Shown here piece by piece: positions 1 through 10,136 of a stretch of DNA of 64,000 nt. Made by a program: the position numbers and the translations under genes. The number at the start of each line of letters is the position of its first letter. Position 1 is the first letter of the stretch. The notes beneath the pieces are model-generated. The model was not told the origin of the DNA, made no database searches, and was given only the letters and a program-made list of their open reading frames with translations. The stretch comes from Fremontodendron californicum (Eukaryota > Streptophyta > Magnoliopsida > Malvales > Malvaceae), in NCBI GenBank assembly GCA_030761205.1, contig JAULJL010000010.1, forward strand, positions 6,081,001 through 6,145,000, written 5' to 3'.

Positions 1-93
1 CGTTTTGTAAAACGCCTCTAATTTTTTTCGCGGCGTTTATAAACGCCGCTATTCCAAAAAAAAACGACGCTGAAAGACCAATTTGCTGTAGTG
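1..93. mobile_element. CACTA transposon, terminal fragment
   Basis: The segment ends in CTGTAGTG at 86-93, so read outward-in on the minus strand it begins CACTACAGCAAATTGG, the CACTA-type terminal inverted repeat. Next to it is the palindromic subterminal motif CGGCGTTTATAAACGCCG (about 31-48), a usual feature of CACTA ends where the transposase binds. The rest of the element lies outside the window, so the 3-bp target duplication cannot be tested. Confidence 0.7.
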
Positions 94-950
94 AGTGTAG
101 TGGTACTATATATCTAGCCATCAACAAACAGGGAAAGCCAGCTCCTAGGATGCTATTTTGAGAGTATTAGAAAAGCTATATTGCTCCGACTCTTACTTTT
201 TCTTGCAGTACCGGTGTTCGACGATATTCGGACATGGGTATGGAGATATGACCTTCCAAGAATCCTCCAAATACATGAAAAAACTTAGAAATAAATGAAC
301 ATACCTGTGTCAGACACATATCCGTACCCAACACTCACACTCGAGTTCGAGTAACATATGATTTTACAGAAATATCAATTGAATTTGAATCTCTCACATA
401 CAAGCTAAATCAAGAGTAAAAAAAAGTACCAGTTATTTCACTTAAGAACACTAACTATATTCAAAGTTTCATTGGAGTTTCTAAAGATTACAAACTATGA
501 TTTTACTTTAAAATATGAAAACACTTAAAATATAGACTTGGTTCAACATCCTCCTACCACTACTTTCAGAGAATCAGAATGAACTGTTGAACCAAAGCTT
601 GACCAATTTGTTGCGGCAAACAATTGAGTCAATAACTTTTTTCATGAAAGAACAGTTTATCTGAAACCAGTGGTTGACAATTCTATAAATATTTTTAACA
701 AAAGAATCTCTGTTACTAGTTTTTGAGTGTCTGCACGATCTCATTTACAATGACAATCAGGTTTAACTTCAATGGCAGAAAATAATAAAACAAACATGAC
801 CACAAATTTTCCTGCCACATACAAAAAATAGAAAAGATAAATGAAAAAAAATAAATCAAACAATGAAAGAAATAATCAAAAAATGCATATCGTTAAACTT
901 CAATGGCAGAAAATAATAAAACAAATAAAAGAGGAGATATTAATCATTAC
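94..950. other. Non-coding; probable intron 1 of the SDR gene on the minus strand
   Basis: No convincing coding exon is seen. If the SDR exon at 951-1290 is spliced from the GT donor at 949-950 (minus), this is the start of its first intron, and the CACTA copy at 1-93 would lie in it or beyond it. A dispersed-looking stretch around 196-355 has loosely inverted halves (ACCGGTGTTCGACGATATTC against TACCTGTGTCAGACACATAT), which I cannot assign to a family. Confidence 0.5.
761..925. repeat. Pair of 34-bp direct repeats
   Basis: Copies at 761-794 and 892-925 differ by one base by eye; the core is AATGGCAGAAAATAATAAAA. They lie 131 bp apart just downstream (minus strand) of the SDR exon, so the spacer looks like a local duplication inside the intron. 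Confidence 0.8.
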
Positions 951-1290
951 CAAAAACATTGGTATTAAAGGTATTTTCCATGGCAGGCAAAGGGATTTCT
1001 GCAAGAGGGCCAATGCAATGGATCCCAGCATTATTAACCAAGACATCAACACGACCAAACTTATCTAGTACATTGGACATGACATGTTGCACGCTTTGCT
1101 CTGACAGAACATCGAGTTCTTGAAGATAAAACCTGGGATCTTGTTGCAGGTCCGACATGGAGCTTAGAGACCTGCTTGTTGCCACCACCTTGCAGTTGTT
1201 GTCAGCAAAAGCTCGTGCCAGAGCATGTCCTATTCCCCCCTGGGAACACCCTGTGATTAGTACAACCGGGTTTTGCTCCTGGGATTCCAT
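951..1290 (-). CDS. Short-chain dehydrogenase/reductase, first exon (AYR1-like), partial
   Basis: This exon encodes the N-terminal Rossmann half of a classical SDR. By eye it is nearest to plant NADPH-dependent 1-acyldihydroxyacetone-phosphate reductase-like proteins, which reduce acyl-DHAP in ether/glycerolipid synthesis. Visible motifs are the dinucleotide-binding loop [10 protein letters not shown] at residues 12-21, an acidic D60 after the third strand, and NNAG at 86-89. The ATG at 1290 is chosen because it begins directly before the first beta strand, as in the family. The frame runs past NTNVFG into a GT at 949-950 (context TTTG/GTAATG), a good donor, so 113 codons plus one base are exonic. 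The catalytic Tyr-x3-Lys is not in the window and must lie in exons beyond the left edge, unless the gene is truncated. A MITE sits about 180 bp upstream of the ATG. Confidence 0.75.
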
Positions 1291-1469
1291 TGAATTGAAA
1301 AGGGTACTAAAACTGAAATTTGGAAGTTCTAAGTCTTTTTTTTAGATTGAATTAATGGATTCTTTTATGGACATTAATTGTTGAACTGAAAAACCAAAGA
1401 GAAGTTACAATTCCATTTCGAGTTTTCGGTAGTTGGGATTCTTGGGAATGACAGCTAATTTCATATTTT

Positions 1470-2049
1470 GGGTTAATATGAAAAACATGTAGTCCACAGA
1501 GAATTATTGTGAAATGGTATAATGAATAAAAATTATTTGAAAAAGAGAAATGAATAATTAGAAATTATTATAAAAGATATTGTAAAAACAAAATTACCTT
1601 TCATGAAAAAACTTACTTTTTCTTTTTCTTTCATTAAGGAAATATTATTTTTTAAAAATTTTAATTAAAAATAAATTTAAAAAATAAAATATTTAAATAT
1701 ATATTATTTTTAAAATTTAAAAAAATTTAAAAAAATAAAGAAAAATTAATTTTTGACATATTATTTTTATTTTTTAAAATTTTTTAATTAAAAAAGGTAA
1801 ATAAAAAATTTAAAAATTTATTTTTTAAAATTAAAAAATTTTATTTTCAGAATATTTATTTTTTAATTGAAAAGTAAATTAAAAAATAAAAGAAAAAGAG
1901 AGGAAATTTTTTTTTTATTAAGAATAATTTTGTCTTTACAATATCTTTTTTAACAATTTTTAATTATTCATTTCTCATTCAAATAACTTTTATTCATTAT
2001 ACCATTTCACAATAAATTTTTATAGACTGCATGTTTTTCATATTAACCC
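1470..2049. mobile_element. MULE-type MITE with about 130-bp terminal inverted repeats
   Basis: The left end (GGGTTAATATGAAAAACATG) and the right end are reverse complements for roughly 130 bp with a few mismatches. Flanks are TCATATTTT (1461-1469) and TCATATATT (2050-2058), an 8/9 match that fits the 9-bp target duplication of Mutator-like elements. The interior is A/T-rich with no coding capacity. It sits in the promoter region of the SDR exon. Confidence 0.8.
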
Positions 2050-2143
2050 TCATATATTTTCTGTCAGTTGCGCTGTTAACAAGGTTTATAGTAAAAAAAT
2101 TGGAGCTTAGTGGAGTGGTTGTTTTATTTTATTTTTTTATATT

Positions 2144-2334
2144 ATTAATGAATTTTGCTAATTAGTGTTTTAAAAACATTTTTTAAAATTATTAAATATA
2201 ATAATATTTTTATTTAATATATTGTAAATGATGAATTAATTTTCTTATTTAATATAATATTATTACTATAAATAGTATATTAAGTAATCTTAAAGAGTGT
2301 TTAAGGACACTCGTTAGCAAAATCTATTATTAAT
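2144..2334. mobile_element. MITE family M1, copy 1
   Basis: Inverted termini read ATTAAT-n-TTTTGCTAA, followed on the right arm by CGAGTGTCCTTAA. The same ends and A/T interior recur at 8047-8246, so two copies define a local family. No coding capacity; superfamily not determined. Confidence 0.65.
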
Positions 2335-3196
2335 TTATTCTAAGATAATACCCAAATTAATCTTTGATTTTTTATTGTATAAAATTAATATTATAAATTT
2401 TTATTTTATTATAATTAAAATTTTGATGTTAAAAAATATTAATTTTTTTTAGTTGGATGATATAATTTATAAAAATTATTTATTTAAATTTATTTAGATG
2501 AATGAGATATTAAATATTTCAGAGAATGTAATTTTAATAATTAGATTTTATTAATTTATTTTAAAAATTTAACGGATATAATTACAATGAAATAAAATCA
2601 ATGGCTTATTTCTATTTTAAGTAAAGTTCGAAAGCTTATTTGAGTATTATTCAATTCAAACTCATTATTTAAAATTTATAAAAAAAAAGACAAATATATT
2701 TTATGTTTTACAAATCATTGAAATTTTATTGATTTAATTAATGTTTTCAATGATACTCATTCTAAAAATCACATAAATAAAAAGATTTTTAATAAAAAAA
2801 TATTAAATAATTAAAAGTTACTCAACAAATTCAATTTTTTTTGAGAAAAATGAATTTAATTATTTTTATTTAAAGAAAAATTATCATTTAATTACATTAA
2901 ACTTATATATTTTTAATTATTTATTTTTCGTTTATATTGATTTCTTAAGCTGAACTGAATTTGAATTTCCTTTCCTACCTCCTATCTTAAGTCTTAACTC
3001 ATCTTCAATTCACATGGGCTTTGCGTAATGATTTTCTCTTCTTTTGGGGCCTAATTTTCATCCAGTCTATTTACTACAGGTCATGGATGACGACTTGGAA
3101 TGCTATGGCCTGGTAACATTTTATTTATTTCCCTTAATTAATTCTATCAAATTAATGATAAAAATAAATATTTTATTGAAAAGTGTTTAAGGCAAG
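2335..3196. other. AT-rich non-coding DNA
   Basis: Very A/T-rich sequence with long homopolymers and no supported gene, RNA or repeat unit. Confidence 0.5.
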
Positions 3197-3204
3197 GTAA
3201 TCAG

Positions 3205-3471
3205 TAGACCTGTTCATGAGCCGGGTCGGTCTACGGGTTCGAAGTTACTGTTTATTATATATAATTTTTTACATATATTTTTTTATAATTAAATTTTAAA
3301 AAATATTATTATTTTGGCATGTTTGTATAAAAGATGTTTTGGTATATAAAAAAATATATATTATTATTTTAATGTGTGAACAGTGATTCGAGCCGGGCGG
3401 GCTCGGATCACCAATATTCATGCCCAAGCCTGGCTTGCCCGGACGGGCTGCCCGGCCCATGAGCAAGTCTA
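3205..3471. mobile_element. hAT-type MITE (267 bp)
   Basis: The termini TAGACCTGTTCATGAGCCGGG and, inverted at the right, TAGACTTGCTCATGGGCCGG form TIRs. The flanks GTAATCAG (3197-3204) and GTAATCAA (3472-3479) are an almost perfect 8-bp duplication, the hAT signature. GC-rich ends around an A/T core and no ORF indicate a non-autonomous element. Confidence 0.85.
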
Positions 3472-3650
3472 GTAATCAATACTCTATTGGTGGGTGTATC
3501 GTTTTGGTTTTAGTACTGATACTGATGTGTTTCGGAATACCGTTTCTGGTTTACCAATATTTTTCAAATATTTTTTCATATATATAGTTTATTTTCAAGT
3601 TCCTTAATAATATATATTATATACACATGCAAACATACCTTCATTACAGA

Positions 3651-3930
3651 TAGACATGTCCATGGGTCGGGTAGCCCGCCCGGCCCAGTCGGCCCGGCCT
3701 GTATTGGATCGGGCCTGGACATGGTTTTTCATGATCCGGGCCGGCCCTGATCATTGTTTAAGTATTAAAATATTATTATTTTATTTAAATTTAATTATAA
3801 AAATATATAAATATTAATAAAAATGATTTCTTAATTTTTTATTAATAAATGAATTGTAATCCGGGCCCGCCTAGGGCTGGCCTAGGCAAGAGTTTGAAAT
3901 TTTTTCGGGCCATGACCCGACTCGGACATA
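3651..3930. mobile_element. Degenerate hAT-like MITE
   Basis: The left end TAGACATGTCCATGGGTCGG resembles other hAT MITE ends here. The right end, read inverted, is TATGTCCGAGTCGGGTCATG, a weaker match. GC-rich ends flank an A/T core. No clear 8-bp duplication is seen. Confidence 0.45.
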
Positions 3931-4185
3931 TAATATATGTTTATATGCAAATATAAATTTTAAATATTTAATATCCAAAATTTTTAAATATCAAATAAAA
4001 TAAATAAATATTTAAAAATATAATAAATTATTATTCATTATATTCAATAGCCTAATTTAATGAACCTACTATATTTTTAAATATAATTATGAAAAAAATA
4101 AAAATGATCATGATATAAAAAGCATTAGAAATTAGTTTTTAAAAAATCAGATAAGTGAAATTTTTATAAATAAAAAAAAATCTTA

Positions 4186-4330
4186 TATCAACTGGTACGT
4201 ATCGGTATTGACCGGTATAGATCGGTACAAAAATTGAAACGGTACAATACTGATATCGTTTTGGTTTACCTTAAAAGCTATACGTATCGACTGGTACAAT
4301 CAGTACTGGTACGATACTGACTACATTGAT
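4186..4330. repeat. Cluster of short TACCGGTA/GGTACAAT-type repeats
   Basis: Repeated words such as ATCGGTATTG, ACCGGTATAG, CGGTACAATA and CTGGTACGAT occur in both orientations. Related words occur at 3497-3565, so the two may be remnants of the ends of one older element that later received the hAT-like insertion at 3651. The boundary is not determined. Confidence 0.35.
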
Positions 4331-4706
4331 TTAAGGTATTTTTTTAAGGTTATTGTGTTAAAAATGTATTTTTTTAATTGATTTTAAAAAACTGACAAAG
4401 AGAGATTACTTTTTTCGATGATTAAAATAAAAAATGAAATAAAAGAAGAAATTAAAACAAACAATGGAAATGGAAAAGAATATTATTATTGAAGAAATAG
4501 CTAGCTTTTAAACAATGTGGTCCTGAAAATTAAAGAATAAAAAATAGTGACTTCATATTCCGTTATAAAAGTAAATAATTGAAGACAGAATTATTAGACT
4601 TTTTTTTTTTTATCACAATATAGCTTTTTTTTTTCTTTTTTCTTTTTTTTAATTCTCAAAATATCAATATTTTTGTTTTAATAATCGAAATCCGCTTATT
4701 TTTTAA

Positions 4707-4953
4707 CTGATTGGGAAATCGTCATGGGCCATGACGATTTCCCAACGTATAAATTTATTTATTTTTTTAAATGATGAAGGGAAATCGCCATGGCCAATGA
4801 CGATTTTCCTTCATCATTTAAAAAAAAAAAATTAAAATTATACAAGAGAAATCATCACCGACCATGACGATTTTGCTTGTATGTTAATTTTTTTTTTTTA
4901 ATTTGATATGTTGGGAAATCGCCACTGGCGGTGGCGATTTCCCAACATATGAA
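4707..4953. repeat. Left ladder of four near-perfect hairpins
   Basis: Four palindromic modules spaced roughly 65-75 bp share the core GGGAAATCG-n-CAT...ATG-n-CGATTTCCC. The first (about 4709-4743) is a 16-bp arm around a GGC loop. The second (about 4780-4818), third (about 4845-4880) and fourth (about 4908-4949) have different outer arms (GAAGGG, ACAAGA, ATATGTTGGG) but the same centre. Separators are A- or T-runs. Each module can fold on itself, and the ladder also pairs with 6478-6682. Confidence 0.85.
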
Positions 4954-5231
4954 GTTGTTCTTCATGAAATGAAGAACATCTTCTTTTTACTTTTTTTTTT
5001 CCCTTCAAAATATTAAATAATAAATTTTAAATAAAAATTATATAATTTATAATTTTAAAAAATAAAAATATATATAACTTATTTTTATTTAAATTTAAAT
5101 ATAAAATATATAAAAATATTTTTTGAATAATGAAACGGACTTTCAGGCAAAATATGTATAATGATACTATTGTTGATGCGAACTCTCTCCCGATGTACCA
5201 GATTGATAAAGACATTTTTGACGGCTATGAT

Positions 5232-5691
5232 TAGAGGTATCCATGGGCTGGGCCAAGGTTCGAAATTTTTTTATTTCCCTTGCCCAAGCCCATTTTGGGG
5301 CAGGTCAGGCCCGAAAGCCCGTTTCACTATTCAAAAAAATAATAAAATATTAAAAAATTTATATTAATATTTATATATATTGGGTCGGGCTGGGATAAGT
5401 GTTTTTGTAATTCGGGCCTGTCCGGCATAACTCGAATTACTATTTGTTAAATAATTTTTTTTATTTAACTTTAATTATAAAATAAATCTAAATATGCATT
5501 TTTTATATTTATATAAAAATTTATATAATTTTTAAAATTGTTATTTTTAAAAAATTTTATTTAAATTTTACAATTTATTAATTTTTATTTTTTTTTTAAA
5601 TTATAAATTATATAATTTTTATTTTCGGGCTTCGACAAGGGAAATAAAAAAATTTCGGGCCTCAGCCCGGCCCGGCCCATGGACACCTCTA
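5232..5691. mobile_element. hAT-type MITE inside the fold-back element
   Basis: TIRs read TAGAGGTATCCATGGGC on the left and, inverted on the right, TAGAGGTGTCCATGGGCC. The A/T interior has no ORF. The flanks are GCTATGAT on the left and GTCATAGC on the right, which are inverted rather than direct copies, so this is not a simple 8-bp hAT duplication. A partial inverted copy covers about 5898-6254. Confidence 0.65.
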
Positions 5692-5897
5692 GTCATAGCC
5701 GTCAAAAATGTCCTTATCAATCTGGTACATCAGAACACATCCGGACTTACTGGGTCGGGCGGGCTACCTGGCCCGTGGATAGGTCTAGCTATAACCTTCA
5801 TTCCTGCATAATCCACAATGCTTTGGTTGGCCTTTCTCCCGAAGATCCATTTATTACGAATACAACTTGAAAAAATTCGATTGACATTACGAATATA

Positions 5898-6254
5898 ACT
5901 TTTTCAACCAGATTTTTAAATAAAAAATTTAAATAATAAAATTTAAAAATTATATAAAATTTTATATAAATATAAAAAATACATATTTATATTTATTTTA
6001 TAATTAAAGTTAAATAAAAAATATTTTTTATTTAATAAATAGTAATTCGGGCTAGGTCGGACTGGTTCAAATTACAAAAACACTTGTCCCAGTCCAACCC
6101 AATATATATAAATACTAATATAATTTTTTTAATATTTTAATATTTTTTGAATAGTAAAACGAGATTTCGGACTGGCCCGGGCCTAGCCCGAAATAGGCTT
6201 GGGCAAGGGAAATAAAAAAATTTCGGGCCTTGGCTCGGCCCATGGACACCTCTA
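5898..6254. mobile_element. Partial inverted copy of the inner hAT MITE
   Basis: The stretch is the reverse complement of about 5232-5570 with scattered changes, and ends CCATGGACACCTCTA at 6254. Another similar terminus, GGCCCGTGGATAGGTCTA, ends at about 5788, so at least three hAT-type ends are packed into the centre of the fold-back structure. Confidence 0.6.
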
Positions 6255-6477
6255 GTCATAGCCGTCGAAACCGTTATACATATTTTGTTCGAAAATCTGT
6301 TTTACTATTCAAAAAATATTAAAATATTATTTTTATGTATTTTATAATTAAATTTAAATAAATTCTATAATTTTTATTAATTTTTTATTTTTTTAAAATT
6401 ATAAATTATATAATTTTTATTTAAAACTTATTATTTAATATTTTGAAAAAAAAAAGTAAAAGAAGATGTTCTTCAGT

Positions 6478-6682
6478 GGCAATTTCCCAACATATCAAAT
6501 TGAAAATTTATTTTAACATACAAGGGAGATCGCCATAGCCGATGGCGATTTTCCTTGTATAATTTTTCTTTTTTAAATGATGAAGGGAAATCGCCAACGG
6601 CCATGGCGGTTTCCCTTCATCATTTAAAAAAAAAAATTTATACGTTGAGAAATCGTCATGGCCTATGACGATTTCTCAACCG
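6478..6682. repeat. Right ladder of hairpins (mirror of 4707-4953)
   Basis: Modules lie at about 6518-6557, 6578-6622 and 6640-6682, with a half-module at 6478-6500 (GTGGCAATTTCCCAACATAT). They mirror the left ladder in reverse order, with compensating differences at the loops. The fourth hairpin has lost one arm here. Confidence 0.8.
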
Positions 6683-6879
6683 GTTAAAAAATAAACGGAT
6701 TTATGTCATTAAAACAAAAAATCGATATTTTGAAAAAAAAAAAAACTATATTGTGATAAAAAAACCGAATTATTATCTTTAGCATGGTCCCTAACCTATT
6801 ACTATGTGAACCACAAAATTTAAGAATTGTTAACTTGTGAATTATTTATAATCTATATAATTGTATATAAAGCTGCCAA

Positions 6880-6880
6880 C

Positions 6881-6924
<44 letters not shown>
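6880..6924. repeat. (AT)n microsatellite
   Basis: An uninterrupted run of alternating A and T of about 45 bp. Confidence 0.95.
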
Positions 6925-6927
<3 letters not shown>

Positions 6928-8046
6928 CAATTAAGCATTAAGTCAGATACATGAATATTGGAGTAGCTTTTAGAAGTTGCAAGTTTGGAGACCTATGCTA
7001 GTAATGTTCTCTTCATACGAGTAAAATAGATAGAGGTTGAAAGAGTTAAGAATAAATTAAAATTTTCAAGAAATATGTATAACTATATATAAAAAAAATA
7101 AAAATTTGTTGATAGGTATTTACATTTTATGTGATATTTAAAAAAAAAAATCAACTTTTAAAAAAAAAATAATTAATCGATCTAATAACAATTATTTATA
7201 AAAGGAAGGTTTTGAACAATTTTTTTTGACGCGTGATGAGTTATTTACTTGTAAAGTGACATTTAAAAAAAAAAAAAAGTTTCAACTTCTTTTTCTTTAA
7301 TTTTTTAAATTAAATATTTAAATATAAAAAATACAAAAATATATTTTTATACATTACATAAAATTGGGGCTGGATGGGAATTAATATTTTGGTTTATATA
7401 TTGAGATTTGATTTTTTTGGAGTTATTATATTTGATATTTTTTTCATGAAGATTAATAATAATTGTTGAATTAAAAAATATATTATATTGCTATGTTTAT
7501 TGGGATTTAATTGTTATGCATCTGTTGGGTTTTGATTTTTTAAGTGTAAACTTATCTTTATTTTTATTGTAACTGGTGTTGGATGGATATTGAAATTTAT
7601 ATTTATTTTGGAATATTTATATTTTGTATCTTATAAAAATTTAATAATAATTGTTGAGTTAAAAAAATACTAAATCAATAAATAGTTGGTAAAAATTAAA
7701 ATATTGAACAATAATATGAGTTGATATAAGTGAGTTTTTTTTTTTTTACTTTAGATACTGAATCAAAAGAAAAATATAATGATAGTTAAATGATAAAAAA
7801 AAACTATGTTAAGTGATATTATAATTTATGAATTACTGTATGATAGTTGATGAATTTATGTTTTATTATTGTTTTATAACCATTGATATGAATAATGAAT
7901 GTAAACACTCTCTAAATGAATTAAATTTGATATTCATCATATTTTTTATATATAAGGTAAAACTTTTTTTTTTGTACATACTAAAATAGAAAATGCGTTT
8001 AAAACTTTTAAGTATCGATGATAATTAATTATATTATTTATAATTT
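6925..8046. other. AT-rich non-coding DNA
   Basis: No supported gene. Two loosely similar stretches at about 7370-7520 and 7560-7680 share TAATAATAATTGTTGA plus GGGATT/GGATATT words, suggesting an old, degenerate tandem duplication. Confidence 0.45.
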
Positions 8047-8246
8047 ATTAATGAATTTTATTAACGAGTGTCCTAAGGGTACTTTTTAAGATTACCATAT
8101 ATAGTAATATTTTCATTTAATGCATTAGAAATAATAAATAAAATTATTAATTACTGCATTTAATACAATGTTATTATTATAAATAATATATTAATTAATC
8201 TTAAAAAATGTTCTAAGGATATTCGTTAGCAAATTTCTTTATTAAT
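8047..8246. mobile_element. MITE family M1, copy 2
   Basis: Same ends as 2144-2334: left ATTAATGAATTTTATTAACG then AGTGTCCTAAGG; right ATTCGTTAGCAAA and ATTAAT. Interior A/T-rich, non-coding. Confidence 0.65.
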
Positions 8247-8514
8247 ATAAAAAAAAATAACTTCGCAAAATGGGCCAAACATTAAAGATTGTCCTTTCAT
8301 TAATGATCAATTATTTGCTTAAAACTTTTCATTCCAAGCATTGTTCCAACAAGGGCAGGCATGGCTTCCTCTTTTCCTTCGTAGCTGTGAAGGCCTTAGT
8401 GTCAAATTTGTTGTTTAATTTATCTATAGCAAGTAAATTCACTACAAGAGGACAGCTAATTAGCGATAGAATCTTTATCAATGAAAAAATTTCATCCGCG
8501 AAACACTTCTTCAG

Positions 8515-9110
8515 AGATGGAATTTTTAAAATTACTGACGGAATTTCGTTGGTAATGTTTTTGCGCATTACTAACGATTTTTTTTTAGTATTACTGACAG
8601 AAAGACTAAATTACCGACGAAATACTAACGATCGAATAATTCAGTCGGTAATACTTTGGCGGGAATGGCTTAGACTCCCACCAAATTATTACAACAGAGT
8701 TACGTGTATCACCGACGGAATTATCCGTAAGTAAAAAAAATACACGAATTTTGATATTTAATAAATACAAATTTATTACAAATTTAATTAAAAAAAAATT
8801 AAACTCAATAGTCAGAAAAAGTTACCGACGGATATTCCGTCGGTAATACAAATTCATGGATTTTGATATTTAATAAATGCAATTTTTGACAAAATTAATA
8901 AAAGAAAAAAAAAAGTGAATGGTCAAAAATAAATACCAACGGATAATCCGTCGATGATATGCATATTCCCTCGGTAAAACATTACCGACGGAATATGCTG
9001 ATACCGACGAAAATTTCGTTGGTAATAAAGTATTACTGACGGATGGAATTTGAAAGCCCGCCAAAAGTATTACCGACAAAAATTTCGTCGGTAATGGTGA
9101 GCTTCCGTTG
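8515..9110. repeat. Left subterminal repeat region of the CACTA element
   Basis: More than ten short copies of ACCGACGGA or its inverse TCCGTCGGTA, many degenerate (ACTGACGGAA, ACCGACGAAA), lie in alternating orientation. In this superfamily such repeats are transposase-binding sites. Confidence 0.75.
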
Positions 9111-9378
9111 GTGATAGTCTCGGGCATAACAAAATGCCCGAGACTTATTCTTCCCCATTTTCTCTCTTTCCTCTGCTCCACCCACCGAGACCCAACCACG
9201 TCCCCTGCCGTCCTGCCGCCGTGCCGTCGCTGTCCGACCATCCCCAGCGAGCCACTGCCGTCGTCATCTCCTGGTATCTCTTCTCTCTTCTTTACAAATT
9301 GTTCCTTGATTTTTTATTTTTATTTTTAACAAATTTTCTTATTGTATTGTTTCTTTCATTTATTTCTTGTTTTGCAGA
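9110..9378 (+). promoter_or_regulatory. Probable 5' leader and leader intron of the CACTA gene
   Basis: A local GC-rich island (about 9170-9275) is followed by CTCCTG/GTATCTC, a plausible splice donor near 9271, and by TGTTTTGCAG/ATTTGG, a plausible acceptor near 9378. The arrangement resembles a plant 5' UTR exon with an intron. No start codon with supported coding sequence is seen here. Confidence 0.35.
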
Positions 9379-9785
9379 TTTGGTTGAGATTTTAGTACTT
9401 TGGACCTCTCTTCTGGAGTGTTAACAATCGTGGATTATAAAAGGACTTTATCTGACTTTTGTTCGAGCAAGTTTCCTTCACTCCTTGAGAGATTAGCTTG
9501 AAAAATTCATTTCATTTCATTTTGTTTCTTTCTTTAGTTTGGCATTTTATTAGTTAGCCGTTTAATTTAATTTATTATATTTAGCGATTTTATTGTTTTG
9601 ATTTTATTGGGCATTTGATTCTTGTTCAATTTTAATTATAAGATTTTATATATTATTATTTCTTCATAGCACATGTGTTTTTGTTGGGTCGTTGCTTTGT
9701 GAATTTTGGAATGGCTTAATTGTTTTCTGCTACTATATCGACATGTTGTTAGTTGAGATTTAGTTGGATATTGTGTTTTTGAACA

Positions 9786-10015
9786 AAAGGATGTGCCTAC
9801 TCCCACCATTGTAACATATTCAGAAGATCTTGACAATCTTCGACTTTTGGTTCATGGTGATTTCGAAGAAGTAAACATTAATGTTCTGAGAACAAACAGA
9901 AAAAAAATGATGAGGATAATGAAGAAGAAGAAGAATACGAAGAAGAAGATGAAGATGTAGAAAGAGATTATGATGACAATGAAGCTGATGAGAACGACGA
10001 GAATAATGATGATTA
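9786..10015 (+). pseudogene. Acidic coding remnant in the CACTA element
   Basis: In one frame this reads VTYSEDLDNLRLLVHGDFEE followed, after a frame change near 9900, by a long Glu/Asp tract ending at TAG 10013-10015. It may be the C-terminal end of the TNP2-type transposase or an exon of the accessory gene; I cannot decide. No upstream transposase domain remains. Confidence 0.4.
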
Positions 10016-10136
10016 GAAAGTTAATATTATTTAATCATTTTGTATGTGCATGATCTGTGAAATAATATATTCTATATATGTATGCAATATATATATATAT
10101 TTACTAATAAATTTCATATTATTCATTTTACAGATA

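Larger units (their letters stand above)
4590..6775. mobile_element. Composite 2.2-kb fold-back element
   Basis: About 650 bp at each end are reverse complements. Outermost is ATTATT plus a T-run and ATCACAATATAGC, mirrored by GCTATATTGTGAT-type sequence and ATAATT at the right. Inside come a ladder of short hairpins and then an A/T-rich stretch with AAATATTAAATAATAA mirrored on the other side. The innermost part contains a hAT-type MITE and a partial inverted copy of it. No transposase is visible. I could not find a convincing target-site duplication, so it may be a fold-back transposon or a segmental inverted duplication. Confidence 0.65.

Noticed and set aside
196..355. Possible gene exon after TTTTTCTTGCAG
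   Set aside because: No open frame with recognisable protein; looks like a dispersed non-coding repeat.
8270..8734. 154-residue plus-strand ORF across the CACTA left end, and 8329-8568 minus
   Set aside because: They cross the CACTA terminus and subterminal repeats, so they cannot be an ancestral gene. The part left of 8440 (minus, FTATKEKRKPCLPLLEQCLE) looks gene-like but too short to support.
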